A DNA stretch of 64,000 nt. Origin: Candidatus Binatia bacterium (GTDB lineage Bacteria > Desulfobacterota > Binatia > HRBIN30). The stretch spans positions 733,844 through 797,843 of the forward strand of contig BPIR01000002.1 in assembly GCA_026004215.1 (NCBI GenBank), given 5' to 3'. Of this stretch, positions 24,698 through 35,105 are shown in pieces (the first letter of the stretch is position 1; each line of letters begins with the position of its first letter). Made by a program: the position numbers and the translations under genes. The notes under the pieces are model-generated. The model was not told the origin of the DNA and searched no databases. It saw nothing but the letters and a program-made list of their open reading frames with translations.

Positions 24698-25174
24698 CTA
24701 GCGAACCTGGACGGAAATCTTCTTCGCCGGGGTCAGCTTCGGTAATCGTACTTCGAGCCGGCCGTTGCGGAATTTCGCCTCGGCAGCCGGCACATTTACC
24801 TCGGCCGGCAACGGGATCCAGCGCGTAAACGCACCATAGGTACACTCGGAGTACCAGAAGCTGTCGCTCCTCTCTTCCCGCTCTTGTCTTTTTTCGCCCC
24901 GCAGCACCAAGTAGTCACCAACCACCTCGAGCTGAAAATCATCCTTGCTCAGGCCGGGCAACTCCGCCCGAATCTCGATCGCATCCGCCTTGTCTTCCAC
25001 TTCGATGGCGGGCCAAGTCCAACCGCCCCATGGAACAACGGTGGCGCTCTCCGATGCCTCGTGAGGACTCTCTGCTCTTTCGCGCCGGCGAAACCAGCGG
25101 GTCAGTGCATCCTGAACATCGTTCCGAAGCTCGAGCAGGGCATCGCGCCAGCGTTCCGGAAGCCACCGGGCCAT
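24698..25174 (-). CDS. Hsp20 small heat-shock protein (third of three)
   Basis: A 158-residue alpha-crystallin-domain chaperone that holds unfolding proteins. The domain runs from AIEVEDKADAIEIRAELPGL to FRNGRLEVRLPKL, ending KKISVQVR without an IxI tail. The N-terminal arm is basic (RWFRRRERAE), and the middle has an unusual Trp-rich PWGGWTWPAIEV. It ends a run of three leftward Hsp20 genes, each with its own ribosome site. Confidence 0.9.
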   Translation of the reverse strand: MARWLPERWRDALLELRNDVQDALTRWFRRRERAESPHEASESATVVPWGGWTWPAIEVEDKADAIEIRAELPGLSKDDFQLEVVGDYLVLRGEKRQEREERSDSFWYSECTYGAFTRWIPLPAEVNVPAAEAKFRNGRLEVRLPKLTPAKKISVQVR

Positions 25175-25214
25175 GATCGCCTCCTTTCGGTATGCTGAAG
25201 AGAACCACCAAACC

Positions 25215-25252
25215 CGGCAGCGGGCCGCTCGGCTAAAACTGGCCCGCTGCCG
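25215..25252 (-). terminator. Strong hairpin between hsp20 genes
   Basis: A 12-base perfect stem, CGGCAGCGGGCC and its complement, with a 14-base loop, 10 bases past the stop of the middle Hsp20 gene. The minus-strand continuation is GGTTTGGTGGTTCTC, only loosely T-rich, so it may be a weak terminator or an mRNA-stabilising hairpin that sets the ratio between the chaperones. Confidence 0.5.
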
Positions 25253-25261
25253 AAGCCTCGT

Positions 25262-25663
25262 TCAGCTCACTTTGACTTCGATCTTTCTGGGTTTGGCCTT
25301 TTCTGCCTTGGGTAGGTGCAAGGTCAGAACCCCGTGCTTGAAGTCCGCAGAGATTTTCTCCTGGTCAATGACCTCGCTGAGTTCGAACTGGCGAAAGAAT
25401 TGCGGAAGCTCGAACTCGCGCCAAACGACCTCCCCCGGAACTGCGTGTTTGGGGGTCGCACGGATGGTCAGGACGTCTTCCTCTACCCGGACCTCAAGGT
25501 CATCCTTTCCCACGCCGGGCAAGTCCGCAACCAAAACGAGCTCCTCCGGGGTCTCGTAGATATCCACCGCGGGAGCCACGTACCGATCTTCTGCGCGCGT
25601 GGCCTCCCGGCTCCGTGCGGGTTGTGCAGAACCGCTGGTCGGGGAAACTGTTTTCTCTGCCAT
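25262..25663 (-). CDS. Hsp20 small heat-shock protein (second of three)
   Basis: A 133-residue alpha-crystallin protein: PAVDIYETPEELVLVADLPGV, DDLEVRVEEDVLTIRA, FFRQFELSEVIDQEKISA and KHGVLTLHLPKAEKAKPRKI. Compared with its neighbours it has a short Ser/Arg-rich N-terminal arm, which usually limits oligomer size. It is followed by a strong hairpin at 25215-25252. Confidence 0.92.
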   Translation of the reverse strand: MAEKTVSPTSGSAQPARSREATRAEDRYVAPAVDIYETPEELVLVADLPGVGKDDLEVRVEEDVLTIRATPKHAVPGEVVWREFELPQFFRQFELSEVIDQEKISADFKHGVLTLHLPKAEKAKPRKIEVKVS

Positions 25664-25698
25664 GATCGTTCCCTCCTCGTTTCAAATTTGTCGTCTCC

Positions 25699-26154
25699 TC
25701 AGCCGACTTGCACCGCAATGGCTTTGGGCTTTGCCTGCTCCGCCTTCGGCAGCGTCACGAGCAAGACACCGTTGCGGTACTCGGCCTTGGCTTTGCCCTC
25801 GTCTACCTCGACCGGCAACTCGATGCGCCGCGAAAACTTTCCCGAGGATCGCTCTTCGCGATGGATCGCCTCGGTCTTGCCCGTAACTGCGCGCGGTTTT
25901 TCGCCGCTAATCGTCACGCTATTTCGCAGCGCGGTAATGGTGACCGAGTTCGGGTCCACCCCAGGTGCGAGCACCTCGATGTAGAACGCGTCCTTGTCTT
26001 CGTACACGTTCACCGGCGGGTAGCCCCGTTCGCCGCGCCCCGGCCACAGGCCACTGCGCAACAGCGACGGGAAGCGCAACCCCGCACTTTCAAAGGCACG
26101 ATCAATTTCGCGCCGCAACGCTTCCATTTCTTGCCATGGATCCCAACGAGCCAT
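25699..26154 (-). CDS. Hsp20 small heat-shock protein (first of three)
   Basis: A 151-residue alpha-crystallin protein beginning MARWDPWQEMEALRREID, a typical bacterial class A Hsp20 N-terminus. The domain runs from PPVNVYEDKDAFYIEVLAPG to EYRNGVLLVTLPKAEQAKP. It is the promoter-proximal gene of the trio. In the 250-base upstream region I found no CIRCE inverted repeat; an A/T-rich run lies near 26262-26275. Confidence 0.92.
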   Translation of the reverse strand: MARWDPWQEMEALRREIDRAFESAGLRFPSLLRSGLWPGRGERGYPPVNVYEDKDAFYIEVLAPGVDPNSVTITALRNSVTISGEKPRAVTGKTEAIHREERSSGKFSRRIELPVEVDEGKAKAEYRNGVLLVTLPKAEQAKPKAIAVQVG

Positions 26155-26405
26155 TTCCGTTCCCTCCTTTTTGTTGAGTTTCCTTTACTCGATCGTGACG
26201 ACGAGCGGCTTTGCAGGTAAGCACCGATCGGACCACGTCAAGCGATGGACTCAATAGGAAAGAAAATTTTTTTCGCTCTCGATTCCGAGTGGACGAGTGC
26301 ATGCTTCTCGCCCAAAAACGAGAACCTTCGACGCAGCGCCCCGCTTCGTGACGGCGCGAAAATGGCCCCATAGCAGGCGATGTGTTAGCGGTGGCGGACG
26401 TTACG

Positions 26406-29400
26406 ATGCGCACGCGACAAGGTCAGTCCGCCAGGCGAAAGACCACCCGCACAAAGCCGGATGTCCTGTTCATGCAACCGCCCAGCGTGGCGCCCCGCGC
26501 CCGCGGGAACATTTTACTTTTGAGTGCCTGCTTGGTCCTGTCCGGCGCGGCTAGTCTAGCGCTGGAGGTGGTTTGGATGCGCGAGCTCCGGCTGGCGCTC
26601 GGCTCGACAACGCTTGCCTCCAGCAGCATTTTCTTTGCGTACATGCTCGGGCTCGGAGGCGGCGCTTGGCTTGGTGGCGGGCTCGCCGCACGAGTCCTTC
26701 GGCCGGTCCGCCTTTACGGTCTACTCGAACTCACCATCGGGGTTTGCGCCTTCTTGGTTCCCTGGATGTGCCGTACTGTGGTTGCCGAGCTCAACCAGTG
26801 GATCGCGAGCCTGGATTTTTGGTCGGCCACCTTGGCACGATTTGCTGTGAGCCAACTGGTCTTGCTGCCACCGACTCTGGCCATGGGGGCCACTTTGCCG
26901 GTGGTGGTCAGCGCCACGGATGGCCGCGGCGCAAGCGTGGGAACGGCAACGTCCGTATTGTACGGAGCCAACACGATCGGAGCCGTCGCTGGCGTGTTCG
27001 GGGCCACCTTCGCGTTGCTGCCCCGGCTGGGCCTGAGTGGGACGAACCTGGTTGCCGCGCTGGCGGACATTCTCATCGGGGTGGCCGTGTTGGTGTGGGA
27101 CCGAGCGCAAGCGGCGGGCACCAAACCCTCGGTCCTCGCGGAGCCACGCGATGCGTTAGGGCCAGCGCCTGTGGGAGGATTCCGGCTCGAGGAGGGTCGT
27201 TCCGTTTGGGTACCGCTTGCCGCCTACGGGGTCATTGGGTTTGTGGCCTTGGCGTACGAGGTGTGCTGGACGCGAGCCCTGGCCTCTGTGTTCGGCTCGT
27301 CGTCGTACGCATTCGCCTCCATGCTCGGGAGCTTTTTAGTCGGCATCGCGCTGGGGAGCTTGGCCGTACGGCACTGGCTGGAACGATGGCACGCTCCGGA
27401 ATTCGTCACGGCGGTGGTCGCGCTCGCTCTCAGCGGGGCATCCCTGGTCACCTTCCAGCTGCTGTTCGTTTTGCCGGATTGGTTTCCCTGGTTGTTTCTG
27501 TATTTCGGCGCCAATTACCCAGCGGCAGTGTGGGCGAGCATGATTCTCACCACTCTGGCCCTCCTGCCCCCGACGTTTCTTTTCGGTGCGTTGTTCCCTT
27601 TGTTGGTCACCCTCGTGGCTCGCTCGGGAGCGCGACACGGCGCGCGGGCGGTGAGCTATGCGTACCTCTCGAACACCTTAGGTTCCGCAGCCGGAGCGTT
27701 TGCCGCTGGCTTCCTGATGCTTCCACTCCTCGGCTTGGAAACCAGCCTGCGCGGTTTAGCGACGGTGACCATTGGGACCACAGTCGTATTCACCCTATGG
27801 CAGCGCGAGCGAGCGGGAGCTGCACGCGCGGTCCTTCTGGGGCTCGCGGGCATACTGGCAGCAACCGTGTGGGGAGTCCTCCCCGGCGCCCGGCCAGAAG
27901 CGCTAGCGCGGGGAGTGTTTCGGTTTCCGATTGCGGAACTCGACGTGGGTGTTGCTCCGGTTGCGCTCCGCGGTCCGCTCGATGGGGAATTGTTGCTGTA
28001 CCGGGATGGATGGAATGCAACCGTCTCCGTCCATCGCATTCTCGGCGAGCTCAGCCTACGCGTGAATGGCAAAGCCGACGCCAGCACTCATGGCGATTTA
28101 GGCACGCAGGTATTGCTGGGACACCTCGGTTATTTTTTCCGGCCGGAGGCCCGCGAGGTCGCTGTGGTTGGGCTGGCGTCGGGAATCACCGCGGGCAGTG
28201 CAACGCTGCATCGAGCAGAGCGCATCGATGTCATCGAGATCGAGCCAGCCATGAAAGAGGCTTCTCGGTTTTTCGAGCACGTCAACCACCGGCCATTGGA
28301 ACATCCAGCCGTGCGTCTCATCTTCGACGATGCGCGGACCCTACTGGCCTCCAAGACCCAGGCGTACGACTTGATCATCTCGGAACCTTCCAACCCATGG
28401 ATGAGCGGGTCGGCCAACCTGTTTACGCGCGAGTTTTTTGCTGCCGCACGGCGGGCGCTCCGGCCGGACGGCTTACTGGTCCAGTGGTTGCAACTTTATG
28501 CGATGCCCGAAGCTGCGGTTGCCGCGGTGTTGCGGGCGGTCAGTGAGGCATTTCCTTACGTATACGGCTTTGCGCCCGGCCACGGTGACACGGACTTCAT
28601 TTTGGTTGCTGGCAACGAACCGATCCGCCCCGCGCACTTTCCGCAATGGGAAACGCTTCCGTTCGCCGCACGCGCCGACCTCGTTCGGGTGGGCCTTTTT
28701 GACGGGGATGATGTCCGCGCGCTGCTGTATTTGTCGCCGAACGGGGTCCAGGCACTTGCGGCAAAGGCTCCGACGATCAACAGCGACGACAACATGTTCG
28801 TCGAGCTCTTGGGGCCGCAGGCGCTTTACGACCAACCTACGAACGAAGCGAACTGGGCCATGGTGGACCAACAAGCGGCAGAAACGGCTGCATATTGGCG
28901 CGACTTGGCCGAGATTGGCGGCGCTTCTCCGCTCGCGGAGCTCGCTCTGGCCTACCTGCGTCGCGGCGGGCGCGCACTTGCCGAAGCTTTGCTTCCCGAG
29001 ATCGAACGCGCGGGCCATACTCCGCTTTCCTCGGCCGTACGGGCGCAATTGGAGTTCGAACAACGAGAGCCCGATGCCAGTGCGCTGCAACGCTTGAGCG
29101 GGACACTTCGAGAAGTCGTATCACGAGCCCCGACATCGTATTCGGCCCGCTACTTGTTGGCCAATGCGGAGTACGATCTCCAAGAGCCCCTTCGCGCGCT
29201 CGAGCAAATCGAGGTGGGGCTCCAGCAGCGCCCGGCAGATATACGGTTGCGGCGTCTCCGGTTGCGAACATTGCTCGCGCTGGGACGCTTCGCCGAAGCT
29301 TGGGGGGAAGCTGAACAACTTCTCGCCACGGCGCTCCCGCAACGAGATACCGATTTGTACTGGGATGCTGCGCAGGCGGCTTGGCGCGCAGGACGATTTC

Positions 29401-29711
29401 GAGAGGCGGGCCGCTGGATCGAAACCTATCTCGACTTTCACCCTGACTCGCCCGAGCAGTGGGAGGCCCTCGCAGACATTCGTACCCAGCTTGGCGAACA
29501 TGCAGAAGCGGAACGGGCCCGGACCAATGCTGCACAAGCGAAACGCAACTTCATTCTGGCCCTACACATGCAAGCACGCCGGGCAGCGGTGGCCGGAGTC
29601 CGCGACGAAGCCGTGAACCAGTTACGCACGATCGTGCTCCTAGATCCGAGTTACCTCCCGGCCAGACAAGACCTCGAGCGTTTGCAGCGCGGCCAATCCC
29701 TCAAGTTTTAA
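26406..29711 (+). CDS. Fused membrane transporter-like / spermidine-synthase-like / TPR protein
   Basis: About 1,100 residues in three parts. Residues ~20-510 hold a dozen or more membrane helices with repeated blocks such as ASSSIFFAYMLGLGGGAWLGG and LPPTLAMGATLPVVV, typical of 'fused MFS/spermidine synthase' proteins. Residues ~600-770 are a spermidine-synthase-like Rossmann domain (VAVVGLASGITAGSA, IDVIEIEPAM, DLIISEPSNPWMSG). The C-terminal ~270 residues are TPR-like helices. The DxPDP-type catalytic loop is SEPSNP, so polyamine synthesis is not certain. GTG 26382, ATG 26406 and ATG 26472 are all candidate starts without good ribosome sites. Its end overlaps phoR by 11 bases, tail to tail. 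Confidence 0.8.
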   Translation: MRTRQGQSARRKTTRTKPDVLFMQPPSVAPRARGNILLLSACLVLSGAASLALEVVWMRELRLALGSTTLASSSIFFAYMLGLGGGAWLGGGLAARVLRPVRLYGLLELTIGVCAFLVPWMCRTVVAELNQWIASLDFWSATLARFAVSQLVLLPPTLAMGATLPVVVSATDGRGASVGTATSVLYGANTIGAVAGVFGATFALLPRLGLSGTNLVAALADILIGVAVLVWDRAQAAGTKPSVLAEPRDALGPAPVGGFRLEEGRSVWVPLAAYGVIGFVALAYEVCWTRALASVFGSSSYAFASMLGSFLVGIALGSLAVRHWLERWHAPEFVTAVVALALSGASLVTFQLLFVLPDWFPWLFLYFGANYPAAVWASMILTTLALLPPTFLFGALFPLLVTLVARSGARHGARAVSYAYLSNTLGSAAGAFAAGFLMLPLLGLETSLRGLATVTIGTTVVFTLWQRERAGAARAVLLGLAGILAATVWGVLPGARPEALARGVFRFPIAELDVGVAPVALRGPLDGELLLYRDGWNATVSVHRILGELSLRVNGKADASTHGDLGTQVLLGHLGYFFRPEAREVAVVGLASGITAGSATLHRAERIDVIEIEPAMKEASRFFEHVNHRPLEHPAVRLIFDDARTLLASKTQAYDLIISEPSNPWMSGSANLFTREFFAAARRALRPDGLLVQWLQLYAMPEAAVAAVLRAVSEAFPYVYGFAPGHGDTDFILVAGNEPIRPAHFPQWETLPFAARADLVRVGLFDGDDVRALLYLSPNGVQALAAKAPTINSDDNMFVELLGPQALYDQPTNEANWAMVDQQAAETAAYWRDLAEIGGASPLAELALAYLRRGGRALAEALLPEIERAGHTPLSSAVRAQLEFEQREPDASALQRLSGTLREVVSRAPTSYSARYLLANAEYDLQEPLRALEQIEVGLQQRPADIRLRRLRLRTLLALGRFAEAWGEAEQLLATALPQRDTDLYWDAAQAAWRAGRFREAGRWIETYLDFHPDSPEQWEALADIRTQLGEHAEAERARTNAAQAKRNFILALHMQARRAAVAGVRDEAVNQLRTIVLLDPSYLPARQDLERLQRGQSLKF

Positions 29712-31065
29712 CCTGGACCTCGGCCGAGGTTTTATCGCCAATCTCCGAAACCGGAAAGTACACACACACGGTCGTGCCGCGCCCCAAGGTGCTCTCGATC
29801 CGCAGTGCGCCTCCGTGGGCTTGCATGATGTGTTTGACGATCGCCAGGCCAAGGCCCGTGCCGCCCAGCTCGCGCGAGCGCGCGCGGTCCACGCGATAAA
29901 AGCGTTCTGTGAGGCGAGGAAGATCGCGACTCGGGATCCCAGCACCGGTGTCCTCCACACACAGTTCTACCCACCAGCCTTCTGCGCGCTGCACCCGCAA
30001 ATGGGTTCCGCGCGCCACGGCGGCAACCTGGCAACGAACCCGAATGCTGCCATTTTCGCCGGTGTACTTCAGCGCGTTGTCGATCAGGTTCACGAGAACT
30101 TGCTCGACTCGGTCCGGATCGGCCCGTACCTGAGGAAGCTGGGGCGCACACTCGCACTGCAGGGTGACGTGCTTTGCCCGCGCTTGCGGGGCAAACGTCT
30201 CGAGCACACGCTGGACGACCGCGGGCATCTCGACCGAGCTCAGGCGCAATGTGGCGCGCCCGAGTTCGAGGTTGGACAACGCCAAAAGGTCATCCACTAA
30301 GCGGGTCAAGCGTTCGGCGTGCCGCTCGATCACAGCGACGAAACTCCGTGCTCGTTCCGGATCTCGCAGCGCGCCCGCCAGCAGAGTCTCGGCGTAGCCG
30401 CGAATGGAAGTCAAGGGAGTTCGGAGCTCGTGAGACACGTTCGCGACGAAATCTCGCCGCGTGACCTCCAGCCGTTTGGTCTCGGTGACATCCCGAGCAA
30501 CCACCAACCGTAGCGTGCCCTCCCGTCGTGGTGCGGCCACGGGAGCGACCCGCACTTGCAGGAAGCGTCCATCCGCGAGCGTGACCTCGCCTTGGGTGGC
30601 CTGGCCGGTCTCCGTGCTCGTCCGCACCAAAGCCAGCAAATCCGGTTGGCGCGCAATCTCGAACAATGGTCTTCCCCGCAGCTCTGTCTCTTCCCCAAAA
30701 AGTCGTTGGGCCTCGCCATTGCACAAAATCACGTCCCCCCGCTCGTCGAGCACCAACACGGCCTCGTGCATGCTACTCAGGGTCGCTGCCAATAAGCCGC
30801 GTTCTTGCTCGGCCGCGGCCAGGCGCCGGTGATAACTGTGAACGAGTTCGGCAATCGAGCGTTCCAGAGACCCGAAGAGCCAACTCGGCCGCGGAATGAT
30901 CGCACTGGGGCTGGAAGTTTCTATTCGCTTCAGTGCTTCCACCGAGGCCCGCAGTTCTCGCACACGGCGGTAAAACAACCCCAAGGACAACGTACCCGCA
31001 AGCACCAGGACAATCCAGGCTACGCCCGCAATCGCACTCGACACTTCCGTTGTCTCGACGGTCAA
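29701..31065 (-). CDS. phoR: Phosphate sensor histidine kinase PhoR
   Basis: A 454-residue membrane kinase paired with PhoB. One N-terminal helix (AIAGVAWIVLVLAGTLSLGLF), a PAS domain (LSSMHEAVLVLDERGDVILC), H-box FVANVSHELRTPLTSIRGYAE, then NLIDNALKYTGE, DTGAGIPSRDLPRL and GGTGLGLAIVKHIMQAHGG. With PstSCAB and PhoU it represses or activates the Pho response. It is the last gene of the leftward operon, 31 bases after phoB. Confidence 0.92.
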   Translation of the reverse strand: MTVETTEVSSAIAGVAWIVLVLAGTLSLGLFYRRVRELRASVEALKRIETSSPSAIIPRPSWLFGSLERSIAELVHSYHRRLAAAEQERGLLAATLSSMHEAVLVLDERGDVILCNGEAQRLFGEETELRGRPLFEIARQPDLLALVRTSTETGQATQGEVTLADGRFLQVRVAPVAAPRREGTLRLVVARDVTETKRLEVTRRDFVANVSHELRTPLTSIRGYAETLLAGALRDPERARSFVAVIERHAERLTRLVDDLLALSNLELGRATLRLSSVEMPAVVQRVLETFAPQARAKHVTLQCECAPQLPQVRADPDRVEQVLVNLIDNALKYTGENGSIRVRCQVAAVARGTHLRVQRAEGWWVELCVEDTGAGIPSRDLPRLTERFYRVDRARSRELGGTGLGLAIVKHIMQAHGGALRIESTLGRGTTVCVYFPVSEIGDKTSAEVQVKT

Positions 31066-31096
31066 ACCCGATGCCAGAGCCGCCGTTCTTGTGCCG

Positions 31097-31822
31097 TCAC
31101 CGACTTCGATCCAGCGCCCTTTCGTCGAACTTGTACCCCACCCCGCGCACGGTGACGATCAGTTGGGGATGGGCATCGTCCACTTCGATGTGCTTGCGCA
31201 AGCGCCGAATGTGCACGTCCACCGTGCGAGGCTCCACGTGGGTATCTTCGCCCCAAACCATGTCGAGAATTTGCAATCGGTCCCACACACGGTTGGGGTT
31301 TTGAATAAAAAAGCGCAACAGCTCGAACTCCTTGCGCGATAGCTCCACGAGGCGCCCTTCGACGAAAACTTCGTGGCGATCGAAATCGACGCGCAGCCGG
31401 CCGCGCTCGTACACCTCTGGAAGCCGCTCCGGAACTTCCCCCATCCCGCTGCGACGCAGAACGGCGCGGATGCGAGCTAAAAGCTCGCGCACGCTAAACG
31501 GCTTCGTAATGTAGTCGTCAGCCCCAAGTTCCAAGCCGACAATGCGATCGGCCTCATCTGCTTTGGCCGTAACCATCACCAGCGGCACGGCGCGCAGAAC
31601 CGGATCCTCGCGTAACTTCCGGCATACCTCCAACCCAGACATCCCCGGCAAAGCGAGATCCAACAAGACCAGGTCAGGAGTTTGCCGCCGAGCCTTTTCC
31701 AGCGCGCTAGCGCCATCCGTTGCGGTGCTCACCGCGTAACCTTCCTGCTGCAAATTGAACCGGAGGAGCTCGAGAATATCCGGGTCGTCTTCGACAACGA
31801 GGATTCTGCGCCCTTGGGGCAT
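31097..31822 (-). CDS. phoB: Phosphate-regulon response regulator PhoB
   Basis: A 241-residue OmpR/PhoB-type activator. The receiver domain has ILVVEDDPDILELLRF, the phospho-aspartate in LVLLDLALPGMSG, VMVTAKA and GADDYITKPFS. The winged helix has LSRKEFELLRFFIQNPNRVW, RTVDVHIRRLRKHIE and TVRGVGYKFDE. ATG 31822 starts the conserved domain. It is the likely reader of the 11-base-period boxes at 39899, 42844 and 47145. Confidence 0.94.
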   Translation of the reverse strand: MPQGRRILVVEDDPDILELLRFNLQQEGYAVSTATDGASALEKARRQTPDLVLLDLALPGMSGLEVCRKLREDPVLRAVPLVMVTAKADEADRIVGLELGADDYITKPFSVRELLARIRAVLRRSGMGEVPERLPEVYERGRLRVDFDRHEVFVEGRLVELSRKEFELLRFFIQNPNRVWDRLQILDMVWGEDTHVEPRTVDVHIRRLRKHIEVDDAHPQLIVTVRGVGYKFDERALDRSR

Positions 31823-31874
31823 GGGCGACAAGAAGTTCAAGGAATCCACTGCAAGGGAGAACGACATCATTCGT

Positions 31875-32583
31875 TCACACAGACGGCGGGACGATGTCCA
31901 AATGCCGAATGCTTTTGCCACGCACCATGAAGACCACCATTTCGGCGATGTTGGTCGCGTGATCGGCAATGCGCTCGATGTACTTGGCGACAAACATCAA
32001 GCGAATTCCGCGCGTGATCGTGTGAGGATCTTCGACCATGTAGGAGAGGAGCTCCCGAAACACCTGATGGGTAATGGAGTCAATTTGGTCGTCATCCCGG
32101 CACACTTTCAGTGCGAGGTCCACATCCTCGTTCACGAATGCGTTCAGACACTCGCGCAACATGTCGAGGGCGATGTCCACCATGCGGGGAATATCGATGA
32201 AAGGCTTGAGAGGAGGTTCTTGATTGAGCTCCAGTGCCCGCTCGCAAATATTGACCGCCATGTCGCCAATCCGCTCCATGTCCGTCGTAATCTTGAGCGC
32301 GGTGGTGATGAGCCGCAGGTCGCGGGCTGCTGGTTGGTGCAGTGCGAGAAGCCGCAAGCACAACTCGTCAATTTCGACGTCGAGGCGGTTGACGGTGTGA
32401 TCCCGTTCGATGGTTTGCCGAGCCAGCGCGTCGTCACGCTGCACCAATGCCTCGGTTGCATTGGCGATTTGCTTCTCGACCAACCCACCCATCTCGAGGA
32501 GTTTTTGATGAAGTTGGCGGAGTTCTTCATCAAAATGACGGTCCGTATGCGTGCGCCGTTCCAACGTGGTGTCCTTTCCCTTC

Positions 32584-32591
<8 letters not shown>
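31875..32591 (-). CDS. phoU: Phosphate transport/signalling regulator PhoU
   Basis: A 238-residue two-repeat helical protein that links the Pst transporter to PhoR. Its metal-binding type motifs are [19 protein letters not shown] and [19 protein letters not shown]. The start is TTG 32591, which overlaps the pstB stop by 8 bases; no ATG precedes the family region. It is in standard order after pstB. Confidence 0.94.
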
Positions 32592-33456
<865 letters not shown>

Positions 33457-33468
33457 CACCAGGACCTC

Positions 33469-35096
33469 TCAGAACACTCCACCCGCGAGACGACGCCGCA
33501 CTCGGGCGCGCAATAAAATTGCCGCCAAGTTCAGCGTGACCACGATTCCTACAAGTAACAAGGTGGTCGCGTATACCATGGGTTTCGCTGCTTCGATGTT
33601 CGGCGACTGAAAGCCAACATCGTAAATATGAAAGCCGAGGTGCATGAACTTTCGCTCCAAATGGAGAAATGGCCAGTGCGCATCGAGCGGCAAGGTTGGA
33701 GCCAATTTGACGACCCCAGTGATCATCAGCGGCGCCACCTCGCCCGCACCCCGCGCCATAGCCAAAATGAGGCCGGTGAGCACGCCGGGCAAAGCTGCCG
33801 GAACAACCACGTTCTTGATCGTCTCGAACTTCGTGGCCCCCAGCGCGTACGAGCCCTCCCGCATTTCTCGGGGCACGGCCGCCAAGCCTTCCTCGGTGGC
33901 CACGATCACCACCGGCACGGTGAGCAATGCCAAAGTCAGCGATGCCCACAAAATTCCTCCGGTACCAAATGTCGGTGCCGGCAGGCGCTCGGGGTACAGC
34001 AGCGCATCGATGCTCCCGCCCACGAAGTACACGAAGAACCCCAACCCGAACACCCCGAAGACGATGGACGGCACACCGGCCAAATTGTTGACAGCGATGC
34101 GCACCAATCGCACCCAAAATCCAGCCTTCGCATACTCCCGCAAGTACAGTGCGGCGAGCACCCCAAACGGTACCACCGCTACACTCATGATCAGTACCAT
34201 CAGGACGGTGCCGAAAATCGCCGGAAACACCCCTCCTTCGGTGTTGGATTCCCGCGGGTCACCGCTGATAAACTCCCACAATTTACTCGCATAGACGCGC
34301 AATTTTCCCCAAACGGACAACGTGTTCGGCCGATAGGCGCGCACCACCGAGGCGAGGACGATCTCCTTCACGGCGCCGTTTGCCGCCCGCAACGTCAACC
34401 GCTCCTCGTTCACTTGGGCACGCAATGCCTCGAGTTGGCGGTGCACCCCATCGTATTCCGTTTGTAACTCGGCGATACGAGCCAGCACGGCCTCGCGCTC
34501 GCTTGCGGGGGCGCGGCACGGTACTCCAAACGTCGCAAACGCAAACGCGCCTCCTCGATGGATTGGTTAATGTCCCCGAGCTGCTTGCGCTCGATCTCTT
34601 GAATTCGTGCAGCCAACGCTCGCGCGGCGGGCAGCCTCGCCATCATCGCTTGCCAGGTGGCCTCAGGTCCGGTGGCAACCGTCGTTTCCCCTATCCGCAA
34701 GCCATCCACCCAACCATAAAAATTTCCCCATTCCTCCCGTTCGAGCGTGACCAGGTCGCGAGGGTAACGAACTCCGAGGACGGAGCTCGACGGTAGCCAG
34801 CGAAAGTCCGCGCCCCAAAAGTCGCGATTGCCCACCTGCACCAGGATGCGCCGCTCGCCTCCGATACGCCCCTCGGCATCGGGTAGCGACTCCTCAGCGC
34901 GAATCGAACCCACGACAACGCCGCCACCCACAATCTCGATTTGCGCCACAGCCCGCGGCCAAAAGACGCCCAACGCCTGGCTCAAGATCAGCGCCAGCAA
35001 GCCCACGATCATCATGAGCGCAGTGGCCAGCGCTCCCGCAGTCAACCACACGAATGGATCTCCAGTTCTCCACAGGCGAGCAAGGGCGGCAGTCAT
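33469..35096 (-). pseudogene. pstA: Large PstA permease, split by one single-base frameshift
   Basis: Inner-membrane phosphate permease of the long (~540-residue) type. The first frame (ATG 35096, AGAGGG upstream) gives the N-terminal helix ALATALMMIVGLLALILSQ and a periplasmic domain to LRRLEYRAAP. The second continues ASEREAVLARIAELQTEY through the conserved permease helices and the EAA-type loop YALGATKFETIKNVVVPAA. One extra C in the C5 run (G5 on the plus strand, 34507-34511) makes the frames continuous. As both halves are fully conserved, the shift may be a sequencing error and the gene functional. Confidence 0.85.
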
Positions 35097-35105
35097 CGGT
35101 CCCTC

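Noticed and set aside
26155..26405. CIRCE or ROSE-type thermoregulatory element before the Hsp20 genes
   Set aside because: No TTAGCACTC/GAGTGCTAA pair and no anti-Shine-Dalgarno hairpin could be drawn.
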